Assembly (NCBI GenBank): GCA_946186185.1
Contig: CAMHMJ010000020.1
Coordinates: 1 to 56,282 of the forward strand
From: an uncultured Treponema sp.
GTDB lineage: Bacteria > Spirochaetota > Spirochaetia > Treponematales > Treponemataceae
DNA length: 56,282 nt
Direction: 5' to 3'
Shown: positions 24,517-32,869 of the stretch, one piece after another
Numbering within the stretch: position 1 is the first letter of the stretch
Layout of the letters: each line of letters opens with the position of its first letter
Position numbers and translations under genes: made by a program
The notes under the pieces: generated by a model
What the model was told of the DNA's origin: nothing
The model's input: the letters and a program-made list of their open reading frames with translations, nothing else
The model's database searches: none

Positions 24517-24644
24517 AAAAAAGTATCGTATGATACTTAAAAATCTTCCGTGCCCCTTACAGGGTATCGAGAAAAAGAGTACGGGGTAAGATGTTCTGCT
24601 GGCTGACAGCAGGATTTAGAATCTTACCAGTGAAGGAGAAACTC
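24506..24644 (+). promoter_or_regulatory. rpsB promoter region and structured leader
   Basis: A possible promoter is TTTTGG (24506-24511), 17 bp, TATGAT (24529-24534). Downstream, GGTAAGAT (24585-24592) pairs with ATCTTACC (24621-24628), enclosing a CTGCTG/CAGCAG stem (24596-24601 with 24607-24612). The resulting two-part stem ends just before the GAAGGAG ribosome site. This placement suits autoregulation by a ribosomal protein, but no match to a named leader family is claimed. Confidence 0.6.
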
Positions 24645-25514
24645 ATGGCAGTAGTTACCATGAAAAACCTGCTTGAATCTGGAGTACACTTCGGTCATCA
24701 GGTAAAACGCTGGGATCCACGTATGAAGAAGTACATCTTCGCAGAACGCAATGGTATCCACATTATCGACTTGCAGAAGACAATCGCTGCAATCAAAGAC
24801 GGCTATGATGAAGTACGCAGAGTTACTGCATCTGGCAAATCAATCCTCTTCGTAGGAACTAAAAAACAGGCACAGCAGGCTGTACAGAAAGAAGCTGAAC
24901 GCTGTGGTATGTTCTATGTAAACAACCGCTGGCTTGGTGGTATGCTTACAAACTTCACAACAATCAAAAAATCTCTTCAGAGACTTAAGAAAATCGAAAA
25001 AATGGAAGTAGACGGAACTTTCGACAGTCTTACAAAGAAAGAAGTTTCTGCTCTCCAGAAAGAAAAAGCAAAGCTTGAAAAGAACCTCGGCGGTATCAAA
25101 GAAATGAAGGAACTCCCAGGAGCAATCTTCATCATCGATACACACAAAGAGCAGATTGCAGTAGCAGAAGCTCGCCGCATGGGTATCCCAATCATCGCTG
25201 TTGTTGATACAAACTGTAATCCGGAAGGAATCGACTACCCTATTCCAGGTAACGATGACGCTATCCGCGCAATTTCTTTGTTCACTTCAATCATTGCTAA
25301 CGCAGTTATTGAATCAGACAACGAAAACGGTCTTAAGATTCTTGAAAACCTTGACGGTGATGAAGAAGTTATCACTGATGCTTCCAACAAGGACGAAGAC
25401 GAAGAAATCGTTGACTACTCTAACTATCAGCCAACAGAACCAAAAGAAGAAGATGTTGAAGCTGATGAAAAAGATAGCCTCGTAGACGAAGACAAAATCT
25501 ACAACAACAAATAA
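24645..25514 (+). CDS. rpsB: 30S ribosomal protein S2
   Basis: S2 binds the small subunit late in assembly. From ATG 24645 (SD GAAGGAG) the protein is 289 aa, beginning [18 protein letters not shown]. Family motifs are [34 protein letters not shown] and [17 protein letters not shown]. The start 54 nt upstream is rejected because it would lie in the leader hairpin and add unrelated residues. The C-terminal 55 residues form an acidic, non-conserved tail ([16 protein letters not shown]). It is the first gene of the long rpsB-tsf-frr-uppS-cdsA-dxr-rseP order. Confidence 0.97.
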   Translation: MAVVTMKNLLESGVHFGHQVKRWDPRMKKYIFAERNGIHIIDLQKTIAAIKDGYDEVRRVTASGKSILFVGTKKQAQQAVQKEAERCGMFYVNNRWLGGMLTNFTTIKKSLQRLKKIEKMEVDGTFDSLTKKEVSALQKEKAKLEKNLGGIKEMKELPGAIFIIDTHKEQIAVAEARRMGIPIIAVVDTNCNPEGIDYPIPGNDDAIRAISLFTSIIANAVIESDNENGLKILENLDGDEEVITDASNKDEDEEIVDYSNYQPTEPKEEDVEADEKDSLVDEDKIYNNK

Positions 25515-25577
25515 TTTAGTTTTCCCTCTAAAAACTTCTCTTTTTAGGGGGAACTAAAAGTGCGGGATTTTCCCCGC
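25515..25577 (+). terminator. Two consecutive hairpins between rpsB and tsf
   Basis: The first hairpin pairs TTTAGTTTTCCCTCTAAAAA (25515-25534) with the complementary arm ending at 25558, with G-U pairs and a small bulge. The second is GCGGG-ATTTTC-CCCGC (25562-25577). Neither has a full T tract, so they may stabilise or attenuate the message rather than end it. Confidence 0.55.
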
Positions 25578-25612
25578 CAGTCAATTAAAATCTTTATTTT
25601 AAGGAAAAACAA

Positions 25613-26446
25613 ATGGCATTTACTGCTGGTGATATTAAAACTCTCCGTGACGCAACTGGAGCAGGTCTTTTGGACTGTAAAAAAGCTCTTGCCGACACAA
25701 ATGGTGACGTAGCTGCTGCTGAAAAGCTCCTTAAGGAAAAAGGTCTTGCTTCAATGGCAAAAAGAACAGACCGTGCAGCAGGCGAAGGCCGCATCGTTGT
25801 AAAACAGGACGGAAACCGCATTGCAATGATTGAAATTGTAAGCGAAACTGACTTCGTTGCAAACAATGCAGACTTCATTGAAACTGCTGAAAAAGCAGCT
25901 GAAATCACACTTGAAAAGAAGGCTTCTGGTGTTCTTGAAGAGCACAAAGCTCTTGTTGAACCGCTTCTCGTTAAATTCCGTGAAAACATCTCTGTAAAGA
26001 GAGCAGAATACATAGAAGTTGCTGCAGGTTCATCTGCTTCTACATATGTTCACCACGACCACAAAATTGGTGCAGTTGTAGTAGTTAAGGGTTCAGAAGA
26101 TGAAAAGGTAAAGGAATTTGCACATGTCTGCTGTCTTCACCTTGCATCTAACAAACCTGAATATATTACTAAGGAAGAAGTTCCACAGTCATATATCGAT
26201 GACCAGACGGATATCTTCAAGGCTCAGATGGCTGAAGATCCTTCAATGGCTAAGAAACCTGATAACGTTAAAGAAGGAATCCTCAAAGGAAAGATTTCAA
26301 AGGCTTTGGCTTCAATCTGCTTTATGGATCAGCCATACCTTGACGATGAAAAAATCACTGTAGCTCAGGCTATTGCAAACACTTCAAAAGCTGCAGGTGC
26401 AGATCTTTCATTTGAAAAAGTTATCCTTTACGTTCTCGGAAAATAA
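25613..26446 (+). CDS. tsf: Translation elongation factor Ts
   Basis: EF-Ts exchanges GDP for GTP on EF-Tu. The 277-aa protein has the N-terminal UBA-like domain with LRDATGAGLLDCKKAL (residues 11-26), the SETDFVANN motif that contacts EF-Tu at about residue 80, a duplicated core domain, and a C-terminal helical region (ISKALASICFMDQPYL). The start follows AAGGAAAAACAA. It is paired with rpsB as in most bacteria, and a hairpin terminator follows. Confidence 0.97.
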   Translation: MAFTAGDIKTLRDATGAGLLDCKKALADTNGDVAAAEKLLKEKGLASMAKRTDRAAGEGRIVVKQDGNRIAMIEIVSETDFVANNADFIETAEKAAEITLEKKASGVLEEHKALVEPLLVKFRENISVKRAEYIEVAAGSSASTYVHHDHKIGAVVVVKGSEDEKVKEFAHVCCLHLASNKPEYITKEEVPQSYIDDQTDIFKAQMAEDPSMAKKPDNVKEGILKGKISKALASICFMDQPYLDDEKITVAQAIANTSKAAGADLSFEKVILYVLGK

Positions 26447-26462
26447 GGTATACTTATAAGTT

Positions 26463-26500
26463 AAAAGGAGCAGAAAATTTATAATTTTCTGCCCTTTTTA
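26463..26500 (+). terminator. Rho-independent terminator after tsf
   Basis: AAAAGG-A-GCAGAAAAT paired with ATTTTCTGC-CCTTTTT around a TTATA loop. A long stem with a T tract separates tsf from frr, which has its own GAGGAGG site. Confidence 0.8.
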
Positions 26501-26528
26501 TGTTTGTTTTTTTGAGGAGGAAAATTTT

Positions 26529-27074
26529 ATGGCAGAAACAAACGAAGCAAGAATGGAAAAGACAATTGCTGCTTTAAAAGATTCATTCAATGCAATCAGA
26601 ACTGGACGCGCTTCAGCTTCAATTTTTGATAAAGTCCGCGTTGATTATTATGGAACAAAAACACCTTTAAACCAGGTTGGAAACATCTCCATTCCTGAGG
26701 CCCGCTCCATTATCATTCAGCCTTTTGATAAATCACTTATCGTAGAAATTGAAAAGGCTATTCTTACAGCTGATCTTGGACTTAATCCCTCAAACGACGG
26801 AAAAGTAATCAGAATTTCTATTCCTCCTCTTACACAGGAAAGAAGAAAAGAGCTTGTAAAACAGGCTAAAACAATCGCTGAAAATTCAAGAACTTCAATC
26901 AGAAATATCCGCCGTGACGGAAATGAAGAACTCAAAAAACAGCAGAAAGGCGGAGAAATTACTGAAGATGATCTTAAAAAAGAAGAAGACTCTCTTCAGA
27001 AACTCACCGACAAATACATTGCTGAAATAAATAAGATTTACGATTCGAAAGAAAAGGAAATTCTTGAGGGCTAA
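26529..27074 (+). CDS. frr: Ribosome recycling factor
   Basis: RRF with EF-G splits post-termination ribosomes. The 181-aa all-helical/beta protein shows NAIRTGRASASIFDKVRVDY (about residues 19-38), PLNQVGNISIPEAR, IRISIPPLTQERRKELVK and RNIRRDGNEELKK. Length is normal. A strong GAGGAGG site precedes the ATG. It overlaps the ribosome-site region of uppS, so the two are coupled. Confidence 0.97.
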   Translation: MAETNEARMEKTIAALKDSFNAIRTGRASASIFDKVRVDYYGTKTPLNQVGNISIPEARSIIIQPFDKSLIVEIEKAILTADLGLNPSNDGKVIRISIPPLTQERRKELVKQAKTIAENSRTSIRNIRRDGNEELKKQQKGGEITEDDLKKEEDSLQKLTDKYIAEINKIYDSKEKEILEG

Positions 27075-27081
27075 TCACCTG

Positions 27082-27783
27082 ATGGCAATAGATAAAGAAC
27101 ACCTTCCCGTTCATGTTGCTATAATTATGGACGGGAATGGTCGCTGGGCAAAACAACGAAATCTTCCACGAACAAGCGGTCACAAAGAAGGTTTGACTGC
27201 TGCAAAAAATATCATTCGAGAAGCAGCAAATCTTGGCATTAAGTATGTGACACTATACACTTTCTCAACTGAAAACTGGAAAAGAGCCCAGGAAGAGGTC
27301 GGCTATCTTATGGGTTTGATAAAAATGCACCTGAGAGCCGAGTTCGCTTTTTATAAACAGAATGGAATACGAATTGAACATATTGGAGATTTAGACGGTC
27401 TTCCACAGGATGTTCAGGATGAAATCATTCAGGCAAAAAAAGACACAGCCGGTTTTACAGGAACAACGGTTGTTCTTGCCATAAATTATGGCGGCCGGGA
27501 CGAAATTGTCCGCGGAGTTAAAAAACTTATTTCTAATAATCAGGAAATTACGGAAGAGTCGTTGACATCTTCTTTTGATATACCGGATTTACCGGATGTA
27601 GATTTATTAATCAGGACTGGCGGAGAATTACGCTTAAGTAATTTTCTTTTGTGGCACGCTTCTTATGCAGAGCTTCTGTTCACACAAACCCTCTGGCCAG
27701 ATTATACAGTTGAAGAGTTCCATAAGGATTTGGAAACATTTCAAAAAAGAACAAGAAGATTCGGCGGAGTTTTAGAAAATTAA
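27082..27783 (+). CDS. uppS: Undecaprenyl diphosphate synthase
   Basis: UppS condenses isopentenyl units into the C55 lipid carrier used for peptidoglycan and glycan export. From ATG 27082 it has 233 aa. The diagnostic VAIIMDGNGRWAKQR lies at about residues 11-25, followed by SGHKEG, LYTFSTENWKR, and the C-terminal LLIRTGGELRLSNFLLW with the conserved substrate-binding arginines. The in-frame TTG at 27064 overlaps the frr stop and is less likely; the GAGGG at 27066 serves the ATG. It heads the envelope-lipid part of the operon. Confidence 0.96.
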   Translation: MAIDKEHLPVHVAIIMDGNGRWAKQRNLPRTSGHKEGLTAAKNIIREAANLGIKYVTLYTFSTENWKRAQEEVGYLMGLIKMHLRAEFAFYKQNGIRIEHIGDLDGLPQDVQDEIIQAKKDTAGFTGTTVVLAINYGGRDEIVRGVKKLISNNQEITEESLTSSFDIPDLPDVDLLIRTGGELRLSNFLLWHASYAELLFTQTLWPDYTVEEFHKDLETFQKRTRRFGGVLEN

Positions 27784-27807
27784 AGCTTAAATGATGACGA
27801 GATTTTT

Positions 27808-28656
27808 ATGAGTAAAGTAGCCCAGAGATTATTGGTATTTTTTATAGGTGTTCCTCTAATAATTGGAATTGTGCTTGTACAGTTCTTTTTCCATCTTCCA
27901 TTAAATATTGCAATTATTTTCAGTGCGGTACTTTCATGCATTGAGCTGCATGCGATGTTTTCAAAAAAGACTGCCCTGCTTCCAAAATGGCTTTTAATTA
28001 CACTTTCAATTCTTTTTCCAGTAGCGGGATATCTGTTTACAATATTTGACTTTGACTTTGATTACCTTACATGGATATTTGCTTTTTCTGCCATGATTCT
28101 TATGGCGGCAGAATGCTTTTTTCACAAAACCTTTGAAGAATCCATTACCCGGCTTACAGCTTCGGTTTTTATAATTTTTTACAGCGGATATCTGATCACA
28201 TTTATTCAGCGTATTGGAACACTTGAAAATTCAACGTTTTTCCTTGCCCTTTTCTTCTTTACGGTTTTTATAAACGATTCGCTGGCCTGGCTTTGCGGAG
28301 TTCTTTTTGGAAAAAACAACCGGAATATTTTTGCCGCAAGTCCTAACAAGAGTCTTGCGGGCTTTATCGGCGGTATTTTCTGTGCAATTCTGGGCTGTAT
28401 TCTTGCAAAATTAATCTGGCCGGATTTTCTTCCCGGCTCATTTGTAAAACCTGTTATTCTGGGCTTTTTCAGTGCCCTTGCAGGTATTACCGGAGACCTG
28501 ATTGAGTCTGTTTTCAAGCGTTCTGCTGAAGTAAAAGACAGCGGAAACATTATTCCTGGTCGCGGCGGATATCTGGATTCCATGGACAGCCTTCTTTTTA
28601 CGGCTCCGGTTTTCTATGCACTGATTTATTTCTTATACATCTATAATTTCGCTTAA
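27808..28656 (+). CDS. cdsA: Phosphatidate cytidylyltransferase
   Basis: CdsA makes CDP-diacylglycerol from phosphatidic acid and CTP in the inner membrane. The 282-aa protein has about seven membrane helices. The C-terminal family signature appears as ESVFKRSAEVKDSGNIIPG followed by RGGYLDSMDSL at about residues 233-262. Two signature positions differ from the usual PGHGGxLDRxDS: His is Arg and the Arg after LD is Ser. The catalytic acidic residues and KD are kept, so it is probably active. It lies between uppS and dxr in the same transcript. Confidence 0.92.
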   Translation: MSKVAQRLLVFFIGVPLIIGIVLVQFFFHLPLNIAIIFSAVLSCIELHAMFSKKTALLPKWLLITLSILFPVAGYLFTIFDFDFDYLTWIFAFSAMILMAAECFFHKTFEESITRLTASVFIIFYSGYLITFIQRIGTLENSTFFLALFFFTVFINDSLAWLCGVLFGKNNRNIFAASPNKSLAGFIGGIFCAILGCILAKLIWPDFLPGSFVKPVILGFFSALAGITGDLIESVFKRSAEVKDSGNIIPGRGGYLDSMDSLLFTAPVFYALIYFLYIYNFA

Positions 28657-28668
28657 ACGGAGAAAGAT

Positions 28669-29754
28669 ATGAAAAAAGTTTTGGTTCTAGGTTGTACGGG
28701 CTCTATCGGAACGAGCACCCTGAATATCATTCGAAATGAAAGCGAAAAATTTTCTGTCTGCGGACTTTCTGCTCATACCAAAAAGGAAAGTCTTGAATTT
28801 CTTAAAGAGGAATTTAATTGTCCTGTAACCCTTACAAGCGAAGACGGAATTGAAGGAATTGAGAAGCTTCTTGATGAGACCCAGCCTGATGTTGTTGTAA
28901 ACGGAATTGCAGGCTCCAGCGGACTTTTACCTTCAAAGCTTGTTCTGGAACGGGGCTTAAAGCTTGCTCTTGCCAACAAGGAAACCGTTGTAATGGCCTG
29001 GCCATTAATTAAAAAACTTGCAGAAAAAAATAAGGCCTCAATTGTTCCAGTTGATTCAGAGCACTCTGCAATATTTAATCTTGTAAAACAGGTAAAAAAA
29101 GAAAATATCGATAAAATCATTTTAACCGCTTCCGGAGGACCTTTCAGAACCTATACCCGGGAACAGCTCGAAAACGTAAGCCTGAAGGATGCATTGAATC
29201 ATCCGACCTGGAAGATGGGACAAAAAATTACGATAGACTCCGCTTCACTTGCAAACAAGGGGCTTGAAGTAATCGAAGCAGTCCGGCTTTTTGATGTTCC
29301 AAGCGAAAACGTTCTGGTCGTTATTCATCCCCAGAGCCTGATTCATTCTCTTGTAAGAACTAAAGACGGAATGCTTTATGCACAGATTTCAGATCCGGAT
29401 ATGAAGCATCCTATATTGAGTGCCTTGAACTGGCCGGCAATTGAACCAACTCATTTAAAACCATTTGAGCTTTTTGATTCTACCATGACCTTCTTCAGAC
29501 CGAGAACAAAGGATTTTCCGATGCTTGAGTACGGTTTTGAAGCGGCAAAGAAAACCGGCTGCTATTCCGTGGCATACAATGCGGCAAATGAAATTGCAGT
29601 TCAGGCTTTCATTGATGGTAAAATCGGTTTTACCGCTATTTCCAGAATCGTAAGGGCTGTTCTTGATAAGGACTGGTCAAAATCTCCAAAAACCTTTGAA
29701 GATGTTTTTGAAGCTGATAAACAGGCCAGATCTTACGCAGGCGAAATTATCTAA
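28669..29754 (+). CDS. dxr: 1-deoxy-D-xylulose 5-phosphate reductoisomerase
   Basis: Dxr makes methylerythritol phosphate with NADPH, the committed step of the non-mevalonate isoprenoid path feeding uppS. The NADPH loop is LGCTGSIGTSTLNII (residues 6-20). Other motifs are ALANKETVV, PVDSEHSAIF with the metal ligands (about 138-147), LTASGGPFR, NHPTWKMGQKITIDSAS and LIHSLVRTKDG. Length 361 aa is slightly short but complete. It abuts rseP with no gap (stop and ATG adjacent). Confidence 0.96.
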   Translation: MKKVLVLGCTGSIGTSTLNIIRNESEKFSVCGLSAHTKKESLEFLKEEFNCPVTLTSEDGIEGIEKLLDETQPDVVVNGIAGSSGLLPSKLVLERGLKLALANKETVVMAWPLIKKLAEKNKASIVPVDSEHSAIFNLVKQVKKENIDKIILTASGGPFRTYTREQLENVSLKDALNHPTWKMGQKITIDSASLANKGLEVIEAVRLFDVPSENVLVVIHPQSLIHSLVRTKDGMLYAQISDPDMKHPILSALNWPAIEPTHLKPFELFDSTMTFFRPRTKDFPMLEYGFEAAKKTGCYSVAYNAANEIAVQAFIDGKIGFTAISRIVRAVLDKDWSKSPKTFEDVFEADKQARSYAGEII

Positions 29755-30876
29755 ATGAAAATATTATACGGTCTTCTCTGTCTTGTTTTTCTGATTATTT
29801 TTCATGAATTCGGTCATTTCATAATGGCAAAAATTTGTGGTGTTACAGTAGAAGCCTTTTCTGTTGGTTTTGGACCTGTTCTTCTTCATAAAAAAATCCG
29901 GGGAACAGACTGGCGCCTCTCCTTAATTCCTCTGGGGGGGTACTGCGGAATGAAGGGAGAAAAGGAATTTCAGGATTCATTAAAAGCGGGTCTTGACTAT
30001 ATAAAGGCAGATTCCGATTCCCTTTACGGAGTTCATCCCTTCAAAAGAGTTCTGATAGCCTTTTTTGGACCTTTTGCTAACTTTTTCTTTGCATTTTTGT
30101 GCTTTACCGTAATTGCCCTTACCGGCTACAGCTATTATTCCTATTCTTCTAAAGTCACACTTGCAGATGAAATCTATCCGGAGCTCCATTCTGCAGCAAG
30201 AGATGCAGGAATTCAAAGCGGTGATAAGATTATTAAAATCAATGGAAAAGCAATCGAAACCTTTTCCGACATAATTTCTGAAATCGTTTCAAAACCGGAT
30301 GAAGATATAAAAATTACTGTTCTTAGAAACGAAGAAGAAATGGAATTCCTCGTTCACTCGGATTTAGACAAAGACACTGGAGCAGGAAAAATCGGAGTAA
30401 CCGCCGATACAGAAACCCTTTCAAAATACGAAATGGCACGTCTTTCTTTTTTCCCGGCACTTTTAAAAGGATTAACGGAATCCATAAATGCGCTTAAGCT
30501 TACAGTAAAGGGAATATTTACATTATTCAAAGGTGTGAAACTGGACAACGCAGTTTCAGGACCTGCACGGGTTGTGGACATGATGGGAAGCGTTGTGAAA
30601 GAAAGCTTTTCAGGCGGTTTTCGGGAAGGTCTTGTTAATACCCTGAATTTTATGGGCTTTATCAGTATATCCCTTTGCTTTATGAACCTGCTTCCAGTTC
30701 CGATTCTGGACGGCGGGCTTATACTTTTTGCCCTGATTGAGCTGATTTCCAGAAGAAAACTTTCTCCAAAAGTGCTATACTATATTCAGTTCATTGGAAT
30801 CGCTTTTATCGCATTCCTGTTTATTCTTGGACTAACCGGAGATGTAAAATATTTTATTGGAAACCTTAAAAAATAG
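29755..30876 (+). CDS. rseP: Site-2 protease RseP-like zinc metalloprotease
   Basis: This inner-membrane protease cleaves transmembrane segments of anti-sigma factors or leftover signal peptides. The active site IIFHEFGHFIMAK (HExxH at about residues 18-30) lies in the first helix, and NLLPVPILDGG (LDG motif, about 319-329) provides the third zinc ligand. A single PDZ domain (about 145-205, AGIQSGDKIIKINGKAIETF) is present, whereas the E. coli enzyme has two. The 373-aa length fits Gram-positive and spirochaete versions. It starts directly after the dxr stop. No sigma/anti-sigma gene is adjacent, so substrates are unknown. Confidence 0.94.
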   Translation: MKILYGLLCLVFLIIFHEFGHFIMAKICGVTVEAFSVGFGPVLLHKKIRGTDWRLSLIPLGGYCGMKGEKEFQDSLKAGLDYIKADSDSLYGVHPFKRVLIAFFGPFANFFFAFLCFTVIALTGYSYYSYSSKVTLADEIYPELHSAARDAGIQSGDKIIKINGKAIETFSDIISEIVSKPDEDIKITVLRNEEEMEFLVHSDLDKDTGAGKIGVTADTETLSKYEMARLSFFPALLKGLTESINALKLTVKGIFTLFKGVKLDNAVSGPARVVDMMGSVVKESFSGGFREGLVNTLNFMGFISISLCFMNLLPVPILDGGLILFALIELISRRKLSPKVLYYIQFIGIAFIAFLFILGLTGDVKYFIGNLKK

Positions 30877-30885
30877 AGGACAGTT

Positions 30886-32799
30886 ATGAAATCGAGTAAA
30901 ATAGCTTTATTAATCAGTTCATTATTTCTTTTTAATTACAATATTTTTTCGCAGTCACAGCAGTCTACACAGGGACATCAGGAAGCGGTTTCCATTATTG
31001 TTCCTACAAAAGAAGGCGGAAGTCCGGATCAGTCCTATTTTTCTGCCGGTAAAGACGGTTTTTTAATCAGCTGGGGTCCGGACAATATCGGTGAACACTA
31101 TCAGGTAACTGACCTGGAAATAAAAATGATTGCAGTTTCTCCAACAGGTACGGAAATTGCAGTTTATGAAACTGACGGTGGAGCCGTAAACCGTCTTTCT
31201 GTCTGGAACTGGAATACACTTTCAAAAAAGCTTTCCCGCCGTTTTGTGGACACAATCACAAGCCTTTCCTATTCTGAAAACGGAAACTATCTGATGGTCG
31301 GAACCGCTTCTGTTGACGGACTTGTATTCATCAAAACTCAGACTGGAACCGTAGTAGAAAAAATCTACGATAATACAGGCATTGTTTCCTACGCAAAAAC
31401 AAGCGCAACGGAAAAAACAGCCGTTACCTACTCTCCGGTAGGAAACCTTACCTATTACAATCTTACAACTGGAAAGCTCAAAAAGAAATTCAGCGTTATG
31501 CAGGGACTTGAACAGCCGATTCTTTTCAATTCTTCAATGTTTCTGGCTGGTGTAAAGGACGATAAAATTTATGTTTTCCAGGCTACCACCGGTAAAAATG
31601 TAATGACGGTTAATGCTGAAAAACCGCTTTTGTTTTCTTCTAAAGAAGACCATAACCTCTATTACCTGACAAATGATTCCCGTGGAACCTATGTCCTTAA
31701 TATGCTAGAAAATGTTGACAATCAGACAGTTACACAGCCAAGAATCCTTAAAACCTTTGTAAACGGTCCAAGGGGAAGCTACGAAATTGTTTCCGGAACA
31801 AAAGCGGGAAACGAAATTGTTCTTGGTTCAAAAAGCGGTGCCCTGTACAAAACGGATGCAACGGCTCAGACAGGCTCTTTGAGATTATCTTCCATTACGG
31901 AAAATATGTTCGAAAAAATCTATGACATGGCTCCTGTTGGTGAAGATTACTACTTCCTTACTAAAAAGCAGATTTATAAATCAAGTTATGATACCGGCTA
32001 TGTAACACCTCTTGGACAGAACAGCGGACACAACCAGCTTCTAACCTACGGAGATAAAATTATTCTGTGGACAAAGGAAACACGAGAGCCGGTTCAGCTT
32101 TTTAATACAGTCACAAAAGAAGTAAAAAATCTTTTTACCCCGAAGAACAACCTTCAGTCTATCAGGCTCTTTGGGGACACTCTTGTTGAAATGGAAAATG
32201 CCTCAAACATAAATCTGTACAACCTTGATTCCAATACTTTTAAGAACGTTTATATGGGAGCGGGACTTCAGGATGCTGTAATTGCATCAAATGGAAAGCT
32301 TTATGTTGCAAAATCCTATGCAACAAATCCAAAGGGAGCCCTCCTCTGTGTAGATATGGAAACCGGAGAAACTGTTCCAACCAATTTAGGCGGAAATGTA
32401 AGTTTTGCCCTGGAAATCTACGGAAAAGATATATACGGTATCGGCGTTCAGTCAACGGATAATACAAAAAGCACGGTTGTGTTCAAGTACAACCCGGAAA
32501 CCAAGGCTACCCAGGGAATCTTAAGGCTGAAGGATGAAGATCCGGATGCATTCTCCTATATGCACTACCCGCTCTTGTACACAAATATCGGAAAAGATAC
32601 TGTCCGGGCACAGCACTTAAACGGAGGCAAAAGCTATAATCTTAAGAGAACTGCCAGCCTTCCGCTGAAAATCTGCCAGAACTCCAGCAAGGTAGTTGTT
32701 TTGAACCGCGACGGCTGTATTTCCTGGTACGAACCCAACGGTCAGGCCGTTTTAGCCGACTGGTACCTGACCACAGACGGCCAGTGGTTTGAGTACTAA
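30886..32799 (+). CDS. Secreted WD40-like beta-propeller protein
   Basis: The 637-aa protein has a signal peptide (MKSSKIALLISSLFLFNYN, cleavage near FSQS). The rest is rich in beta strands with WD40-like or PQQ-like repeat ends (FLISWGPDNIGEHY, RLSVWNWNTLSKKL, GALYKTDATAQTG, CISWYEPNGQAVLADW). It is probably a seven- or eight-bladed propeller used for protein contact in the periplasm. No catalytic motif is seen. It begins 9 nt after rseP with GAGG, so it belongs to the envelope-lipid operon, and a role tied to membrane assembly or RseP is a guess. Confidence 0.75.
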   Translation: MKSSKIALLISSLFLFNYNIFSQSQQSTQGHQEAVSIIVPTKEGGSPDQSYFSAGKDGFLISWGPDNIGEHYQVTDLEIKMIAVSPTGTEIAVYETDGGAVNRLSVWNWNTLSKKLSRRFVDTITSLSYSENGNYLMVGTASVDGLVFIKTQTGTVVEKIYDNTGIVSYAKTSATEKTAVTYSPVGNLTYYNLTTGKLKKKFSVMQGLEQPILFNSSMFLAGVKDDKIYVFQATTGKNVMTVNAEKPLLFSSKEDHNLYYLTNDSRGTYVLNMLENVDNQTVTQPRILKTFVNGPRGSYEIVSGTKAGNEIVLGSKSGALYKTDATAQTGSLRLSSITENMFEKIYDMAPVGEDYYFLTKKQIYKSSYDTGYVTPLGQNSGHNQLLTYGDKIILWTKETREPVQLFNTVTKEVKNLFTPKNNLQSIRLFGDTLVEMENASNINLYNLDSNTFKNVYMGAGLQDAVIASNGKLYVAKSYATNPKGALLCVDMETGETVPTNLGGNVSFALEIYGKDIYGIGVQSTDNTKSTVVFKYNPETKATQGILRLKDEDPDAFSYMHYPLLYTNIGKDTVRAQHLNGGKSYNLKRTASLPLKICQNSSKVVVLNRDGCISWYEPNGQAVLADWYLTTDGQWFEY

Positions 32800-32837
32800 G
32801 TGTAATACCTGGAGAATGCAAAGTTTGCTCATTTAAT

Positions 32838-32862
32838 AAAAATGGGCGTAAGCGGGATTCCT
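32838..32862 (+). repeat. Dispersed repeat, type B copy 2
   Basis: AAAAATGGGCGTAAGCGGGA then TTCCT, two changes from the 17361 copy. Like that copy it lies between convergent gene ends, 8 nt from the stop of glgA, and a T run follows it. Confidence 0.7.
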
Positions 32863-32869
32863 TTTTTTG

